Origin: Corallococcus caeni
GTDB lineage: Bacteria; Myxococcota; Myxococcia; Myxococcales; Myxococcaceae
DNA length: 64,000 nucleotides
Direction of reading: 5' to 3'
Assembly (NCBI RefSeq): GCF_036245865.1
Contig: NZ_BTTW01000004.1
Span: 434,001 to 498,000, forward strand
The notes below the pieces were generated by a model. The model worked only from the letters and a program-made list of their open reading frames with translations, was not told the origin of the DNA and made no database searches. The number at the start of each line of letters is the position of its first letter. Within the stretch, counting starts at the first letter, position 1. Made by a program: the position numbers and the translations under genes. Of this stretch, positions 44,293 to 53,244 are shown in pieces.

Positions 44293-45476
44293 CAGAAGGC
44301 GACCTCCATCTGCAGCAGCACGCTCTTGCGCGACGCCAGGTTGTTCTCCAGGGACGTGACGACCGCGGGCACCGCCGCGCCGGCCTCGCGCACCTCCGCC
44401 TGGGCCTGGAGGCGCCAGTGGCGGAACTGACCGACGTTCAGGCCCAGGGTGCCCTCCCACACCAGGTCCTGGTGGAGCGTGCGGTCCGGATCCAGCGCGG
44501 ACAGCATCACGAAGGGCTCCACGAACAGCGCGCCCTGCGCCCCTCCGCCCAGGCGCCAGCCGGTCAGCGCCCGCGCGGTGAGGAAGGGGCCCTCCAGGCC
44601 GGTGAGCACTTCGGTGCGGCCCACCAGCACCTCGCCCCAGGTGCGCAGCGCGCCGTGCCCCACGGGCAGCGCGTGCTGGACGTCCAGCCCCGCCGTCCAG
44701 CCCGTGTGCGAGCCGCCGTCGATGGTGCCCGCGGGCTGGAGGAGCGCGGACGCGCCCAGCTCCACGGTGCCCAGCGTGAGCGTGCCCCGGAAGGCGGGCA
44801 CCACGCCCAGTCCCTTGGACAGGTCCACCTTGCCGGTGTCGTTGCCCGTCTGCCACACGCCCGCGCGCAGCTTCAGGTCCACCGCGCAGTCCTTGCACTT
44901 CCACTCCAGCTGGGCGCCGGGCCTGCGGCCGGTGAGCGCCAGCGCGTCGCGCAGCACGTCCCGCAGCAGGCCCCGTCGCGCGAGCGGCAGCGACCGGGAC
45001 GACTCCAGCTCGATGAGCGACAGGGGGACCTTGAACTGGCCCGCGCGAAGGGCGAAGCCATGGGGCAGGTCCAGCCAGGCGTAGGCGTCCTTGAGGCCGT
45101 CCTGCACGTCGAACTCGACCACCGCCTTGAGCTTCTTCTTGAAGCGGTAGGTGGCCTCCAGGCGCGTCGCCGGCAGCGACAGCCGTCCGGACCAGACCTT
45201 GTCCGGGCGCGAGTCCACCGTCTCCCGCACCGACAGCCGGCCCCCCACCTCGATGACCCCGGAGCCCGCGGGGAGCCGCACGGTGGGCGGCGGCAGGCCC
45301 GACCCCGTGTCGTCGTCCGGCGGAGGCGGCGGGGCCACGGTGGCGGGAGGAGGCTCTGGCAGCGACGGCGCGGAGGGAGCTGGCGTCGCGCCCGTGGAAG
45401 GCGAGGCGTCAGCCGCCCGCGCGTTGGCGGACGCGCAGCAGAGCAGGCAGGTCAGCAGCAGCCCGCGCGCGGGCAT
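44292..45476 (-). CDS. OprO/OprP-like outer-membrane porin
   Basis: The 394-residue exported protein has a signal peptide (MPARGLLLTCLLCCASANARA) and a Pro/Ala-rich spacer to about residue 65. A beta-barrel then follows with alternating hydrophobic strands and a terminal aromatic (LLQMEVAF), the outer-membrane insertion signal. 'LKAVVEFDVQDGLKDAYAWLDLPHGFALRAGQFKVPLS' in two parts is typical of phosphate-selective porins O and P. It follows the VTC gene by 61 bp and its stop overlaps the TMK-repeat start. Phosphate or polyphosphate selectivity is inferred from family and context; binding-site Lys/Arg ladders cannot be confirmed by eye. Confidence 0.78.
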   Translation of the reverse strand: MPARGLLLTCLLCCASANARAADASPSTGATPAPSAPSLPEPPPATVAPPPPPDDDTGSGLPPPTVRLPAGSGVIEVGGRLSVRETVDSRPDKVWSGRLSLPATRLEATYRFKKKLKAVVEFDVQDGLKDAYAWLDLPHGFALRAGQFKVPLSLIELESSRSLPLARRGLLRDVLRDALALTGRRPGAQLEWKCKDCAVDLKLRAGVWQTGNDTGKVDLSKGLGVVPAFRGTLTLGTVELGASALLQPAGTIDGGSHTGWTAGLDVQHALPVGHGALRTWGEVLVGRTEVLTGLEGPFLTARALTGWRLGGGAQGALFVEPFVMLSALDPDRTLHQDLVWEGTLGLNVGQFRHWRLQAQAEVREAGAAVPAVVTSLENNLASRKSVLLQMEVAF

Positions 45477-45537
45477 GGCACGGCCAGGAGGGGGGCGGAG
45501 TCTGGGGGGCACTTGAGGGGATTTCCTTCGGGGGGAG

Positions 45538-46305
45538 TCACTTCGTGGGGCGCGCGTCCTCCAGGAGCGCGCGCATGCCCTGCTCGAACTTCGAGGCGGC
45601 CGTCTCATGGGACGACAGCCCCCACAGCGCTTGCTCCAGCCAGGCGGGAGCGTCGTGCTTCCACTTCACCTCCACGACGGTCGCGGGCGGCGCCCGGCCC
45701 ACGAGCCGCGTGGGGGCCGCGAGCGCCGCGGCCGCGGGCGTGTCCGGCGGCAGCGCGAACACCAGCCCTTCATCCAGCGTGATGCGCACGTCGCAGGACA
45801 CCGTGGCCAGCGTGGTGCGCCGGTACCACGCGGTGACGCGGGGCCGCACCGGCGCAAGGCTCGCCTGCCGCAAGAGCCGCGCGGCGCCGCCCTCCACCGG
45901 CAGGGGCTGGCCGGTGAGCACCGCGCGGGCCTCCGTCTCCGTGACGGGCACGCGGACCTTGGTGCGCCGCTCGCCGTGGTTGCGCTTCAGCTCCAGGAAG
46001 CGCTTCCCCGTCAGCACCGGCGCCTCCGCCAGGTGGGCCGCGCCCGCGTACTCCCGCAGGCGCAGCCGCTCCGCCTGGCCCGAGTGACACGAGCCCAGGA
46101 AGTCCAGGCCGTCGGTGTCCAGGTAGGTCGTGCGCGTGTAGGCCACGGGAAGGCCCGGGTCGTGGAGGTGGCGGGACGTCCAGCCCTGGACGGCGCCCAG
46201 GAAGGACGCCAGCGCCTCTCGCGACGGTTGGAAGCGCCGCTCCCGGTCCTGCTCCGCGCAAGGCGCGGGCTGGTCCGGGTCCTGCACCCGGGCCGTCGCG
46301 GTCAT
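45538..46305 (-). CDS. VTC-domain polyphosphate polymerase-like protein
   Basis: The 255-residue protein has the VTC/triphosphate-tunnel fold that in yeast Vtc4 makes polyphosphate from ATP. Visible family elements are 'CAEQDRERRFQPS' at the tunnel entrance, 'YTRTTYLDTD', 'ERLRLREY', 'FLELKRN', 'RRTKVRVP', 'VTAWYRRTT' and the late 'VVEVKWK' and 'ASKFEQGM', which supply the basic and acidic lining residues. There is no membrane segment. The ATG overlaps the CotH stop (ATGA), so the two are translationally coupled. Polymerase activity is inferred from the fold and conserved tunnel residues. Confidence 0.87.
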   Translation of the reverse strand: MTATARVQDPDQPAPCAEQDRERRFQPSREALASFLGAVQGWTSRHLHDPGLPVAYTRTTYLDTDGLDFLGSCHSGQAERLRLREYAGAAHLAEAPVLTGKRFLELKRNHGERRTKVRVPVTETEARAVLTGQPLPVEGGAARLLRQASLAPVRPRVTAWYRRTTLATVSCDVRITLDEGLVFALPPDTPAAAALAAPTRLVGRAPPATVVEVKWKHDAPAWLEQALWGLSSHETAASKFEQGMRALLEDARPTK

Positions 46306-47906
46306 GGGCTCGTACCGAAGGTCGCGTGCACCTCGGCCTGCCGCTTCGTCGCGAAGTCCACCAGGCCGTTGGGCCCGGTGAGCGCGTCCTGGAACGCCTG
46401 CGGGCCGCTCAGGAACGTGAAGCCCGGCTGCTCCGCGTTCTCCCCCACCACCCACGGGGCGATGAGCGCGTGCTCCTCGCGGAAGCGCGCCTCCAGCGGG
46501 CCGGGGGCGAGCAGGCCGTCCGCTGCCTCCAGCGCGTACTTCTCGTAGACGGGCCGGTAGACGGGGTCGTCCATCAGGTAGCGGATGAGCGGCCAGGTCG
46601 CGTCCACCGACTCCTGCGAGAGCGACGTGGCGCGCAGGCCGTCCTGGAACGAGCGGTCATGGTCCCACGTCACCCAGTGCAGCCGGCCGTTCTCCCCGGG
46701 GTGCGAATACAGCAGGTAGTTGTGGGACATGGCCCCGTACGCGTCCCAGTTCTCGATGACGGTGTTGTAGGCCAGCCACTTGAGGAAGCCGTCCACGTCC
46801 AGCGTCGCCTCCAGCCGCGAGCGCCACGCGACGGAGTCCGCGCGGTCCGAGTTGAGCGCGGTGATGAGCGCCTGCACGCTGCCCCAGCCCGCCGTCTCCG
46901 CCGCCTTGTTGTCCGGTTCGAAGGAGGCCTCGTCGAAGCTCTGGAGCCGCGCGCCGTTGCCGTCCGCTTCGTAGAGCGGACCGCTGTCGTCCCCGAAGGA
47001 GCGCTCGAGCAGCGGGTCACCGGGGTCCTCCGCCAGCGTGTAGAGCCCCCAGTACCGGGGCCCGTCGCCGTGGTCCAGGTAGACGGCCGCGAAGGCGGTG
47101 TAGCTGGCCGGGACGCCCGCCTCGCGGAACAGGTCCGTGGCCACCTTGTTGCGGATGAGCGACGCGTCCGCCACCGCGTTGGACAGCGACAGCTTGCCGA
47201 AGCCGTAGAAGTGCTGGCCCTCGATTTCAGGGTGCGCGTCCTCGAACTTGTCGAAGTTGAAGCGCAGCGGCATCTTGCCCACGCCGCTCCGCCACGCCTG
47301 GGACAGCGACGAGTTGCCCTTGTAACGCAGCCCCACGGAGTGCCACGCCTTGCCCTCGAACTTCACCGTCGCGGGCACGTACACCGGCGTGTTGGGGATG
47401 ATGTCGCCCCCGCCACCGCCGCCCGGCTCCAGCCCTCCGCCGTCGGGACGACCGCCGGGGCCGCCACCGCCCATCGTCGGCAGGCACGCCAGCGTGCCGC
47501 CCATGGGGGACGTGGCGCAGGTGCTGGTGAAGGTGCTGCCGTTGAAGGTGGCGGTGCAGGCCTCACCGGCCGCCTTGCCCACGCACGCGGCCTCGAACTC
47601 CGCGGGGAATCCCCCGCCACCCCCCATGCCACCGTCCGGAGGCCCACCGGGTCCGACGCCTCCACCCGCGCCGAACTCGCCGAGCATGGACGTCATGTCG
47701 TCCTGCATCGTCGTCCAGTCCTCGGAGGTGACGACGATGTCCAGGCGCTGCACCTTTCCCTTGGGAAAGACGACGTCGTAGGCCGGTGGAGCGTGCTTCC
47801 CGTGCGAGGCGTCGGTCCAGGTGTCGGGGCGGTCGCTGCCACAGGCGCCAAGGACGAACGCCAACAACGCGAAGGCGCCGGACAGGCGCGGACGAGGCAA
47901 GGCCAT
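46302..47906 (-). CDS. CotH-family lipoprotein (atypical surface kinase)
   Basis: The 534-residue lipoprotein starts MALPRPRLSGAFALLAFVLGAC with Cys22 as the lipid site. The CotH domain shows 'SLSNAVADASLIRNKVATDLFREAGVP', 'YWGLYTLAEDP' and 'HWVTWDHDRSF', the last with the Asp residues that bind metal-ATP in CotH kinases. A Gly/Pro-rich insertion with four cysteines ('ACVGKAAGEAC' to 'LACLP') splits the early part of the domain (about residues 75-185). CotH of Bacillus phosphorylates spore coat proteins. The gene heads a minus-strand operon with VTC, porin, TMK-repeat, DUF4956 and DUF47 genes. Confidence 0.9.
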   Translation of the reverse strand: MALPRPRLSGAFALLAFVLGACGSDRPDTWTDASHGKHAPPAYDVVFPKGKVQRLDIVVTSEDWTTMQDDMTSMLGEFGAGGGVGPGGPPDGGMGGGGGFPAEFEAACVGKAAGEACTATFNGSTFTSTCATSPMGGTLACLPTMGGGGPGGRPDGGGLEPGGGGGGDIIPNTPVYVPATVKFEGKAWHSVGLRYKGNSSLSQAWRSGVGKMPLRFNFDKFEDAHPEIEGQHFYGFGKLSLSNAVADASLIRNKVATDLFREAGVPASYTAFAAVYLDHGDGPRYWGLYTLAEDPGDPLLERSFGDDSGPLYEADGNGARLQSFDEASFEPDNKAAETAGWGSVQALITALNSDRADSVAWRSRLEATLDVDGFLKWLAYNTVIENWDAYGAMSHNYLLYSHPGENGRLHWVTWDHDRSFQDGLRATSLSQESVDATWPLIRYLMDDPVYRPVYEKYALEAADGLLAPGPLEARFREEHALIAPWVVGENAEQPGFTFLSGPQAFQDALTGPNGLVDFATKRQAEVHATFGTSP

Positions 47907-48073
47907 GGGGGTCCCTTTTCGGGTGCGGGGGTTCACGGCCACGGCGGAGCGGGGTCTCCGCCGTGGCACTGCGATTCCGGACCTTGAAGGGGGGACGTGA
48001 CTTCTTCGTTACACGGCCGTGACGGATTGTTTCGGGCTCCGTCACGGGACGCTCCGCGCGAGGCGCGAGGGCC

Positions 48074-48454
48074 TCAGGGGCCGGGCGGCGCGTTGTAGCC
48101 GGCGTCGCCGTAGGGCTTCAGGCGCTCCAGCCACATCTCCTCCAGCACCTTCAGCTCCTCCAGGGGCGGAGGCCCGCCGGGCTCCTCGCGGGGCGGCAGC
48201 TTGTCCAGCACCTCGAAGGAGAAGGCCGCCTCGCCGTAGCGCTCCCAGTCCGCCTGCAGTTCGGGGACGCGGTGCATGCGCTGGGCGAACTCGAACCGGA
48301 GGCGGTTGAACATCGCGGTCAGGTTGAGGGCGTGGTGCACGAAGAGCTTGCCGTTGGCGTGGCAGCGGATGGCGTAGATGCCCATGGGCACGTCCGCTTC
48401 CTTGTACGCGCGCTTGCGTTCGGCGCGGGACGCGCGCGAGTCCTCACCGGACAT
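48074..48454 (-). CDS. GIY-YIG superfamily protein with degenerate active site
   Basis: The 126-residue protein resembles small GIY-YIG proteins: 'MGIYAIRC' supplies the first motif, 'NLTAMFNRLRFEF' the helix, 'LQADWERYGEAAFSFEVLDKL' the second half. The YIG element is replaced by FVHHAL, so the second catalytic Tyr and Gly are absent and nuclease activity is doubtful. A basic N-terminus (to about residue 22) precedes the domain. The ATG lies 11 bases inside the end of the next gene upstream, so the two are coupled. A DNA-binding or regulatory role is more likely than cleavage. Confidence 0.72.
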   Translation of the reverse strand: MSGEDSRASRAERKRAYKEADVPMGIYAIRCHANGKLFVHHALNLTAMFNRLRFEFAQRMHRVPELQADWERYGEAAFSFEVLDKLPPREEPGGPPPLEELKVLEEMWLERLKPYGDAGYNAPPGP

Positions 48455-49013
48455 GGTGGCCTCCGTAGCCCAGCGCGACGAGCTTCGCCTCCAGCCGCTC
48501 CTTCGCGGCGCGGTCGCGAGGGCGCACCCAGTCCCGGCCCATCCGCTCCCAGTCCGCGTCCCTCGGGTCGACACCCAGCGCCTGGAGGAAGTCGGCCTCG
48601 CAGACGAAGCACTGCGCGCGGAAGGGGAAGAGGAAGCCCCCTTGCGCTTCCAGCGAACGCGCGGCGTCCTCGTAGGTGGAGAACCACCGGTTGAGGAACA
48701 CGGCCTGGACCTTCCGGAAGAAGGCGCGCGTGTCCAGCCGCCGCGCCCCGTCCTCCAGGGCCTGCTTCAGGTCGGTCCAGGTGGCGTGGCCGGCTTCCCG
48801 CGCGACGACGGCCAGCCCGTGCTTGTGCCGCACGGTGTCCCGGCGCGCGAGCACGTCGCCCAGGGACAGGGCCGCGAAGAAGGGCAGGGCGCGCATCCGC
48901 TCCGCGGCGCGCGTGGCGCGGGCGGTGTCGGACGAGTCCAGGTCCTTGATGAGCAGGGACGCGCGGACCTTGTATTCATGAAGCGTGACGGGGAGGGTGC
49001 TGCCGGTTCCCAT
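48444..49013 (-). CDS. hypothetical protein coupled to the GIY-YIG gene
   Basis: The 189-residue soluble protein has no signal or membrane helix. 'DTVRHKHGLAVVAREAGHATWTDLKQAL' is a short helical motif seen near the start of various bacterial proteins of unknown role. The C-terminal half has 'FPFRAQCFVCEADFLQALGVDPRDADWERMGRDWVRPRD' in parts, rich in aromatic residues. The ATG at 49011-49013 is the first with a plausible leader. Its last codons overlap the GIY-YIG start, suggesting the two proteins act together. Function unknown. Confidence 0.68.
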   Translation of the reverse strand: MGTGSTLPVTLHEYKVRASLLIKDLDSSDTARATRAAERMRALPFFAALSLGDVLARRDTVRHKHGLAVVAREAGHATWTDLKQALEDGARRLDTRAFFRKVQAVFLNRWFSTYEDAARSLEAQGGFLFPFRAQCFVCEADFLQALGVDPRDADWERMGRDWVRPRDRAAKERLEAKLVALGYGGHHVR

Positions 49014-49322
49014 GACGAATCCTCCGGTGCTGGCCCTCACCCGTTGGGGGACCGTGGAAGGACTGCATCAGGAGCCTGGCGACAGCGGGTGCGGCGAGGG
49101 TGACGTCGTCTTTCCGGGCGGCGGGCACCCCTCGGCACCCGTGGGACGAATAGACCAGACGCGTCCCGCGGCCGTCAACGCGCCACGCAACGGGCCCCGG
49201 GTCGCACGCGAGCGTGTGCTGGAGGGCAGGCAGGCGCGGCGTGGCCGGCGGCCCGGTGGGGCGGCGCGCGCGCTGATACCGTCCGGGGCTGTCGGGTGGT
49301 TCCACCGCGCAGGGGGGCAGTG
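49014..49322. other. divergent intergenic region, no gene seen
   Basis: These 309 bp separate the minus-strand hypothetical/GIY-YIG pair from the plus-strand secreted protein gene and must hold both promoters. I see no gene with a plausible product and no clear -35/-10 pair. A short inverted repeat (GGGACG with CGTCCC, around 49142-49168) is the only symmetry noticed. Confidence 0.4.
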
Positions 49323-50006
49323 ATGCGTCGATACCCAGGGGTCCTGCTGATGCTGTGGCTGGCGTTCAGACCCGAAGCCGCACGAGGCCAGGGCAGCCCT
49401 GCTTCACGAGATCCGGAGTCGCTGAACCTCCTGGCGCCCCCCGGCATGGCGCCGGAGCCAGCCTTCGCCCCCACGTCCGTCTCCGCATCCGCGAAGGCTT
49501 CGCCGGACTATCGCGTGGGCAAGCACCTGGCCCTGGGAACGCTGATGGGGAGCGCCGGGTTCGTGAGCGGCGCGCTGACTGGCCTGTTCGTCGGCATCGG
49601 GCTGGACCGTCGGTGTGATGCGCTGGGGTGCCCGGGCTCCGCCATGAGCCTCGTCCCCGTGGGGCTGGGGGCGGCCATCGGGACCTCGATTCCCGTCTAC
49701 TTCGCCGGAAACATGTCGGGAGGGCAGGGGAGCTACGGCCTCACCCTGCTGGGGGCCACCCTGGGCGCGGTGCCCTCCGCCCTGCTCACCCTCAGCGACG
49801 ACAGCGCCCTGCATACCGTGGGCGTCATCGGCCTGGTGGTGATGCCCTTCGTGGGCTCGTTCCTGGGCTACGGGCTGTCCCAAGGAGGTGGCACGCAGGA
49901 CGCGTGGCCTCCCTCGACCCCGAGCCTCCCGGGCGCCCGGGTCACGCCCGTGCTTGGCATGTCGAAGCAGGGCGCCGTCGTGGGCGGGCTGATGGGCCAG
50001 TTCTGA
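49323..50006 (+). CDS. hypothetical exported glycine-rich membrane protein
   Basis: The 227-residue protein has a signal peptide (MRRYPGVLLMLWLAFRPEAARG), a Ser/Pro linker, and then a hydrophobic, Gly-rich part with perhaps four short membrane-spanning or membrane-inserted helices (LALGTLMGSAGFVSGALTGLFVGIG in parts, and three more to about residue 190). The pattern recalls glycine-zipper outer-membrane proteins. No family was recognised. It is convergent with crdA with 9 bp between them. Function unknown. Confidence 0.65.
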   Translation: MRRYPGVLLMLWLAFRPEAARGQGSPASRDPESLNLLAPPGMAPEPAFAPTSVSASAKASPDYRVGKHLALGTLMGSAGFVSGALTGLFVGIGLDRRCDALGCPGSAMSLVPVGLGAAIGTSIPVYFAGNMSGGQGSYGLTLLGATLGAVPSALLTLSDDSALHTVGVIGLVVMPFVGSFLGYGLSQGGGTQDAWPPSTPSLPGARVTPVLGMSKQGAVVGGLMGQF

Positions 50007-50015
50007 ACGGGGGGC

Positions 50016-51488
<1,473 letters not shown>

Positions 51489-51559
51489 GGGCAAACCGCT
51501 CACACTCTCACGGAAATAATCGGGGCTTCAAGGGTCTCGTGCCGCCCCCCGGGGCCAGG

Positions 51560-51603
51560 AAAAGACAAATCTTTTGACTCTCCCCGGTGGGTCCGACTAC
51601 ACG
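51560..51603 (+). promoter_or_regulatory. palindrome and candidate promoter of crdB-che3 operon
   Basis: In the 175-bp gap between crdA and crdB an AT-rich palindrome (AAAAGA 51560-51565, TCTTTT 51570-51575) overlaps TTGACT (51574-51579), a good -35 element; TACACG (51598-51603) could be the -10 at 18-bp spacing. The palindrome may be an operator. Assignments are by eye only. Confidence 0.4.
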
Positions 51604-51663
51604 CGACAGCCTGGCCCATCCCCTGTGGGCCTCTCTTTTCCCGTGGTTGCTGTCGGAGGAATG

Positions 51664-52413
51664 ATGCGTCGGATTTCGCTTTGGGCCGGGTTGGCCCTCG
51701 CCGTGGCCGTGCTGACCGGGTGCCCGCCCACCTACCCCAAGTGCAACAACGACGAGCAGTGCCAGGAGAAGGGCGAGGTCTGCGTCCAGGGCCAGTGCCA
51801 GGAGTGCGCGACGGACGCGAACTGCCGTGAGGGCTTCACCTGCCAGGCCAACAAGTGCGCGCCCAAGCCGCCCGAGTGCACCACGGACACGGCCTGTGGC
51901 ACCGGCCGCATCTGCGAGGCCGGCAAGTGCGCCGAGGCCCAGTGCAAGGACGACTCCGCGTGCAACGGTGGCAAGTGCCAGGCCGGCCGCTGCCAGGCCC
52001 CCAAGGACACCTGCACCGCCAGCACCGACTGCGGTGAGGGCCAGGAGTGCCAGTCCGGCAAGTGCGTGACGGCGGACGCCAGCTCCAAGTGCGACTACTC
52101 GCCGGTGCGCTTCGGCTTCAACGAGTCCACCCTGGACTCCAGCGCGCAGTCGCGCCTGGGTGAGCTGGCGGCCTGCATCAAGGCCAGCCAGGGCAAGATC
52201 ACCCTGGGCGGCCACGCGGACGAGCGCGGCACGGAGGAGTACAACCTCCAGCTGTCCAACCGCCGCGCCGCGGCCGTGAAGCGCTACCTGACCGACCTGG
52301 GCGTGCCGGGCAACCGGCTGTCCACGGTGGGCTATGGTGAGACCCGCCCGGTGTCCAGCGCGGCCACCGAGGAAGGCTGGGCGGAGAACCGCCGCGTGGA
52401 GTTCCAGCGCTAG
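51664..52413 (+). CDS. crdB: CrdB: Cys-rich OmpA-family lipoprotein
   Basis: The 249-residue lipoprotein has the signal MRRISLWAGLALAVAVLTGC (Cys20). About five Cys-rich repeats of some 25-30 residues follow, each with three to five cysteines (for example CNNDEQCQEKGEVCVQGQC), to about residue 140. A C-terminal OmpA/Pal peptidoglycan-binding domain has 'GGHADERGTEEYNLQLSNRRA' and 'ENRRVEF'. The second of two adjacent ATGs was chosen because GGAGG (51655-51659) is four bases before it. As first gene of the che3 operon it may report envelope or wall state to the chemosensory array. Confidence 0.9.
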   Translation: MRRISLWAGLALAVAVLTGCPPTYPKCNNDEQCQEKGEVCVQGQCQECATDANCREGFTCQANKCAPKPPECTTDTACGTGRICEAGKCAEAQCKDDSACNGGKCQAGRCQAPKDTCTASTDCGEGQECQSGKCVTADASSKCDYSPVRFGFNESTLDSSAQSRLGELAACIKASQGKITLGGHADERGTEEYNLQLSNRRAAAVKRYLTDLGVPGNRLSTVGYGETRPVSSAATEEGWAENRRVEFQR

Positions 52414-52436
52414 TTCTGGGGTAGGCTCTGGGGCGC

Positions 52437-52871
52437 ATGGCCGCCCTAGAGTCGGAAACACGCCAGTCCTATCTCGTCTTCGCGTGTGGAAGCAGTTGGT
52501 ACGCGGTGCCCGCGGAAGCCGCGGCGGAGGTCGTCACCTTCCCCGAGCTGACGCGGGTACCGGGTTCCCCGCCCCACCTGCTGGGAGTGTTCGCGCACCG
52601 GGGTGAAGTCATCCCCGTCGTGGACATGAGCCTGCTGGTGGGCGGGGTCACCGCCGGGTCCCGCCGCGCCGTCCTGGTGCGGCTGTCCCGCGGCACGCTG
52701 GCCCTCACCGCCAGCAACGTCGCCGGCGTGTCCGCCCTCATGGGACCGCTGGAGCCCCTGGGCCCTTCCGGCGTGCACGTCCACCTGCGCGGCCCCGTGA
52801 AGAGCGGCTCGCGCGACGTGGCCGTCATCGACCCGGAAGGCCTCTTCGACCACCTCAGCCAGGGCGGCTAG
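52437..52871 (+). CDS. cheW3: CheW3 coupling protein
   Basis: The 144-residue protein is a CheW domain that couples receptors to CheA: 'YLVFACGSSWYAVPAEAAAEVV', 'PGSPPHLLGVFAHRGEVIPVVDM' and 'SRRAVLVRL' follow the usual strand order. It starts 23 bp after crdB and ends 4 bp before a second, more diverged CheW-like gene, within the che3 operon. Confidence 0.92.
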   Translation: MAALESETRQSYLVFACGSSWYAVPAEAAAEVVTFPELTRVPGSPPHLLGVFAHRGEVIPVVDMSLLVGGVTAGSRRAVLVRLSRGTLALTASNVAGVSALMGPLEPLGPSGVHVHLRGPVKSGSRDVAVIDPEGLFDHLSQGG

Positions 52872-52875
52872 CCCC

Positions 52876-53244
52876 ATGCTTCCCGCGGGCCGGGTCGAGG
52901 GGACGCTCCTGTGCCACGTGGGGCCGCACCGCATCGCCTTCGAGGCGGGCGAGGTGGCCTCCATCGCCGCGCCGGACGCGGGCATGGTGTGCGCCCACCG
53001 GGCCTTCCAGGGCGCCGGCGGCGCCCAGCGCGTGCTCGTGACGGCCACCGGGGGAACGGTGGGCGTGGACGGGCTGGAGATTGACTCGGAGGTGCTGTCG
53101 GTGCTGCCGCCCTCGCCGGTGGTGGCCGGGGCCTCCGGGGGCAGCCTGCGCGGCTTCGTGCTGACCCGCGGGGTGCTCTGGCCGCTGCTGCGCCTGGAGG
53201 CCTTCCAGCGCTACCTGCTGGACCTGGCCGCGGAGGGCGCATGA
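52876..53244 (+). CDS. diverged CheW-like protein
   Basis: The 122-residue protein is probably a second, degenerate CheW domain. 'LLCHVGPHRIAFEAGEVASIAAP' resembles CheW strand 1-2, and the closing 'GSLRGFVLTRGVLWPLLRLEAFQRYL' resembles the strand that bears the hydrophobic core. The usual 'GxxxLRGxxIPV' motif is not recognisable. It lies between cheW3 and the first receptor gene, with its stop overlapping the receptor start (ATGA). It may cap or remodel the array rather than couple it normally. Confidence 0.65.
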   Translation: MLPAGRVEGTLLCHVGPHRIAFEAGEVASIAAPDAGMVCAHRAFQGAGGAQRVLVTATGGTVGVDGLEIDSEVLSVLPPSPVVAGASGGSLRGFVLTRGVLWPLLRLEAFQRYLLDLAAEGA

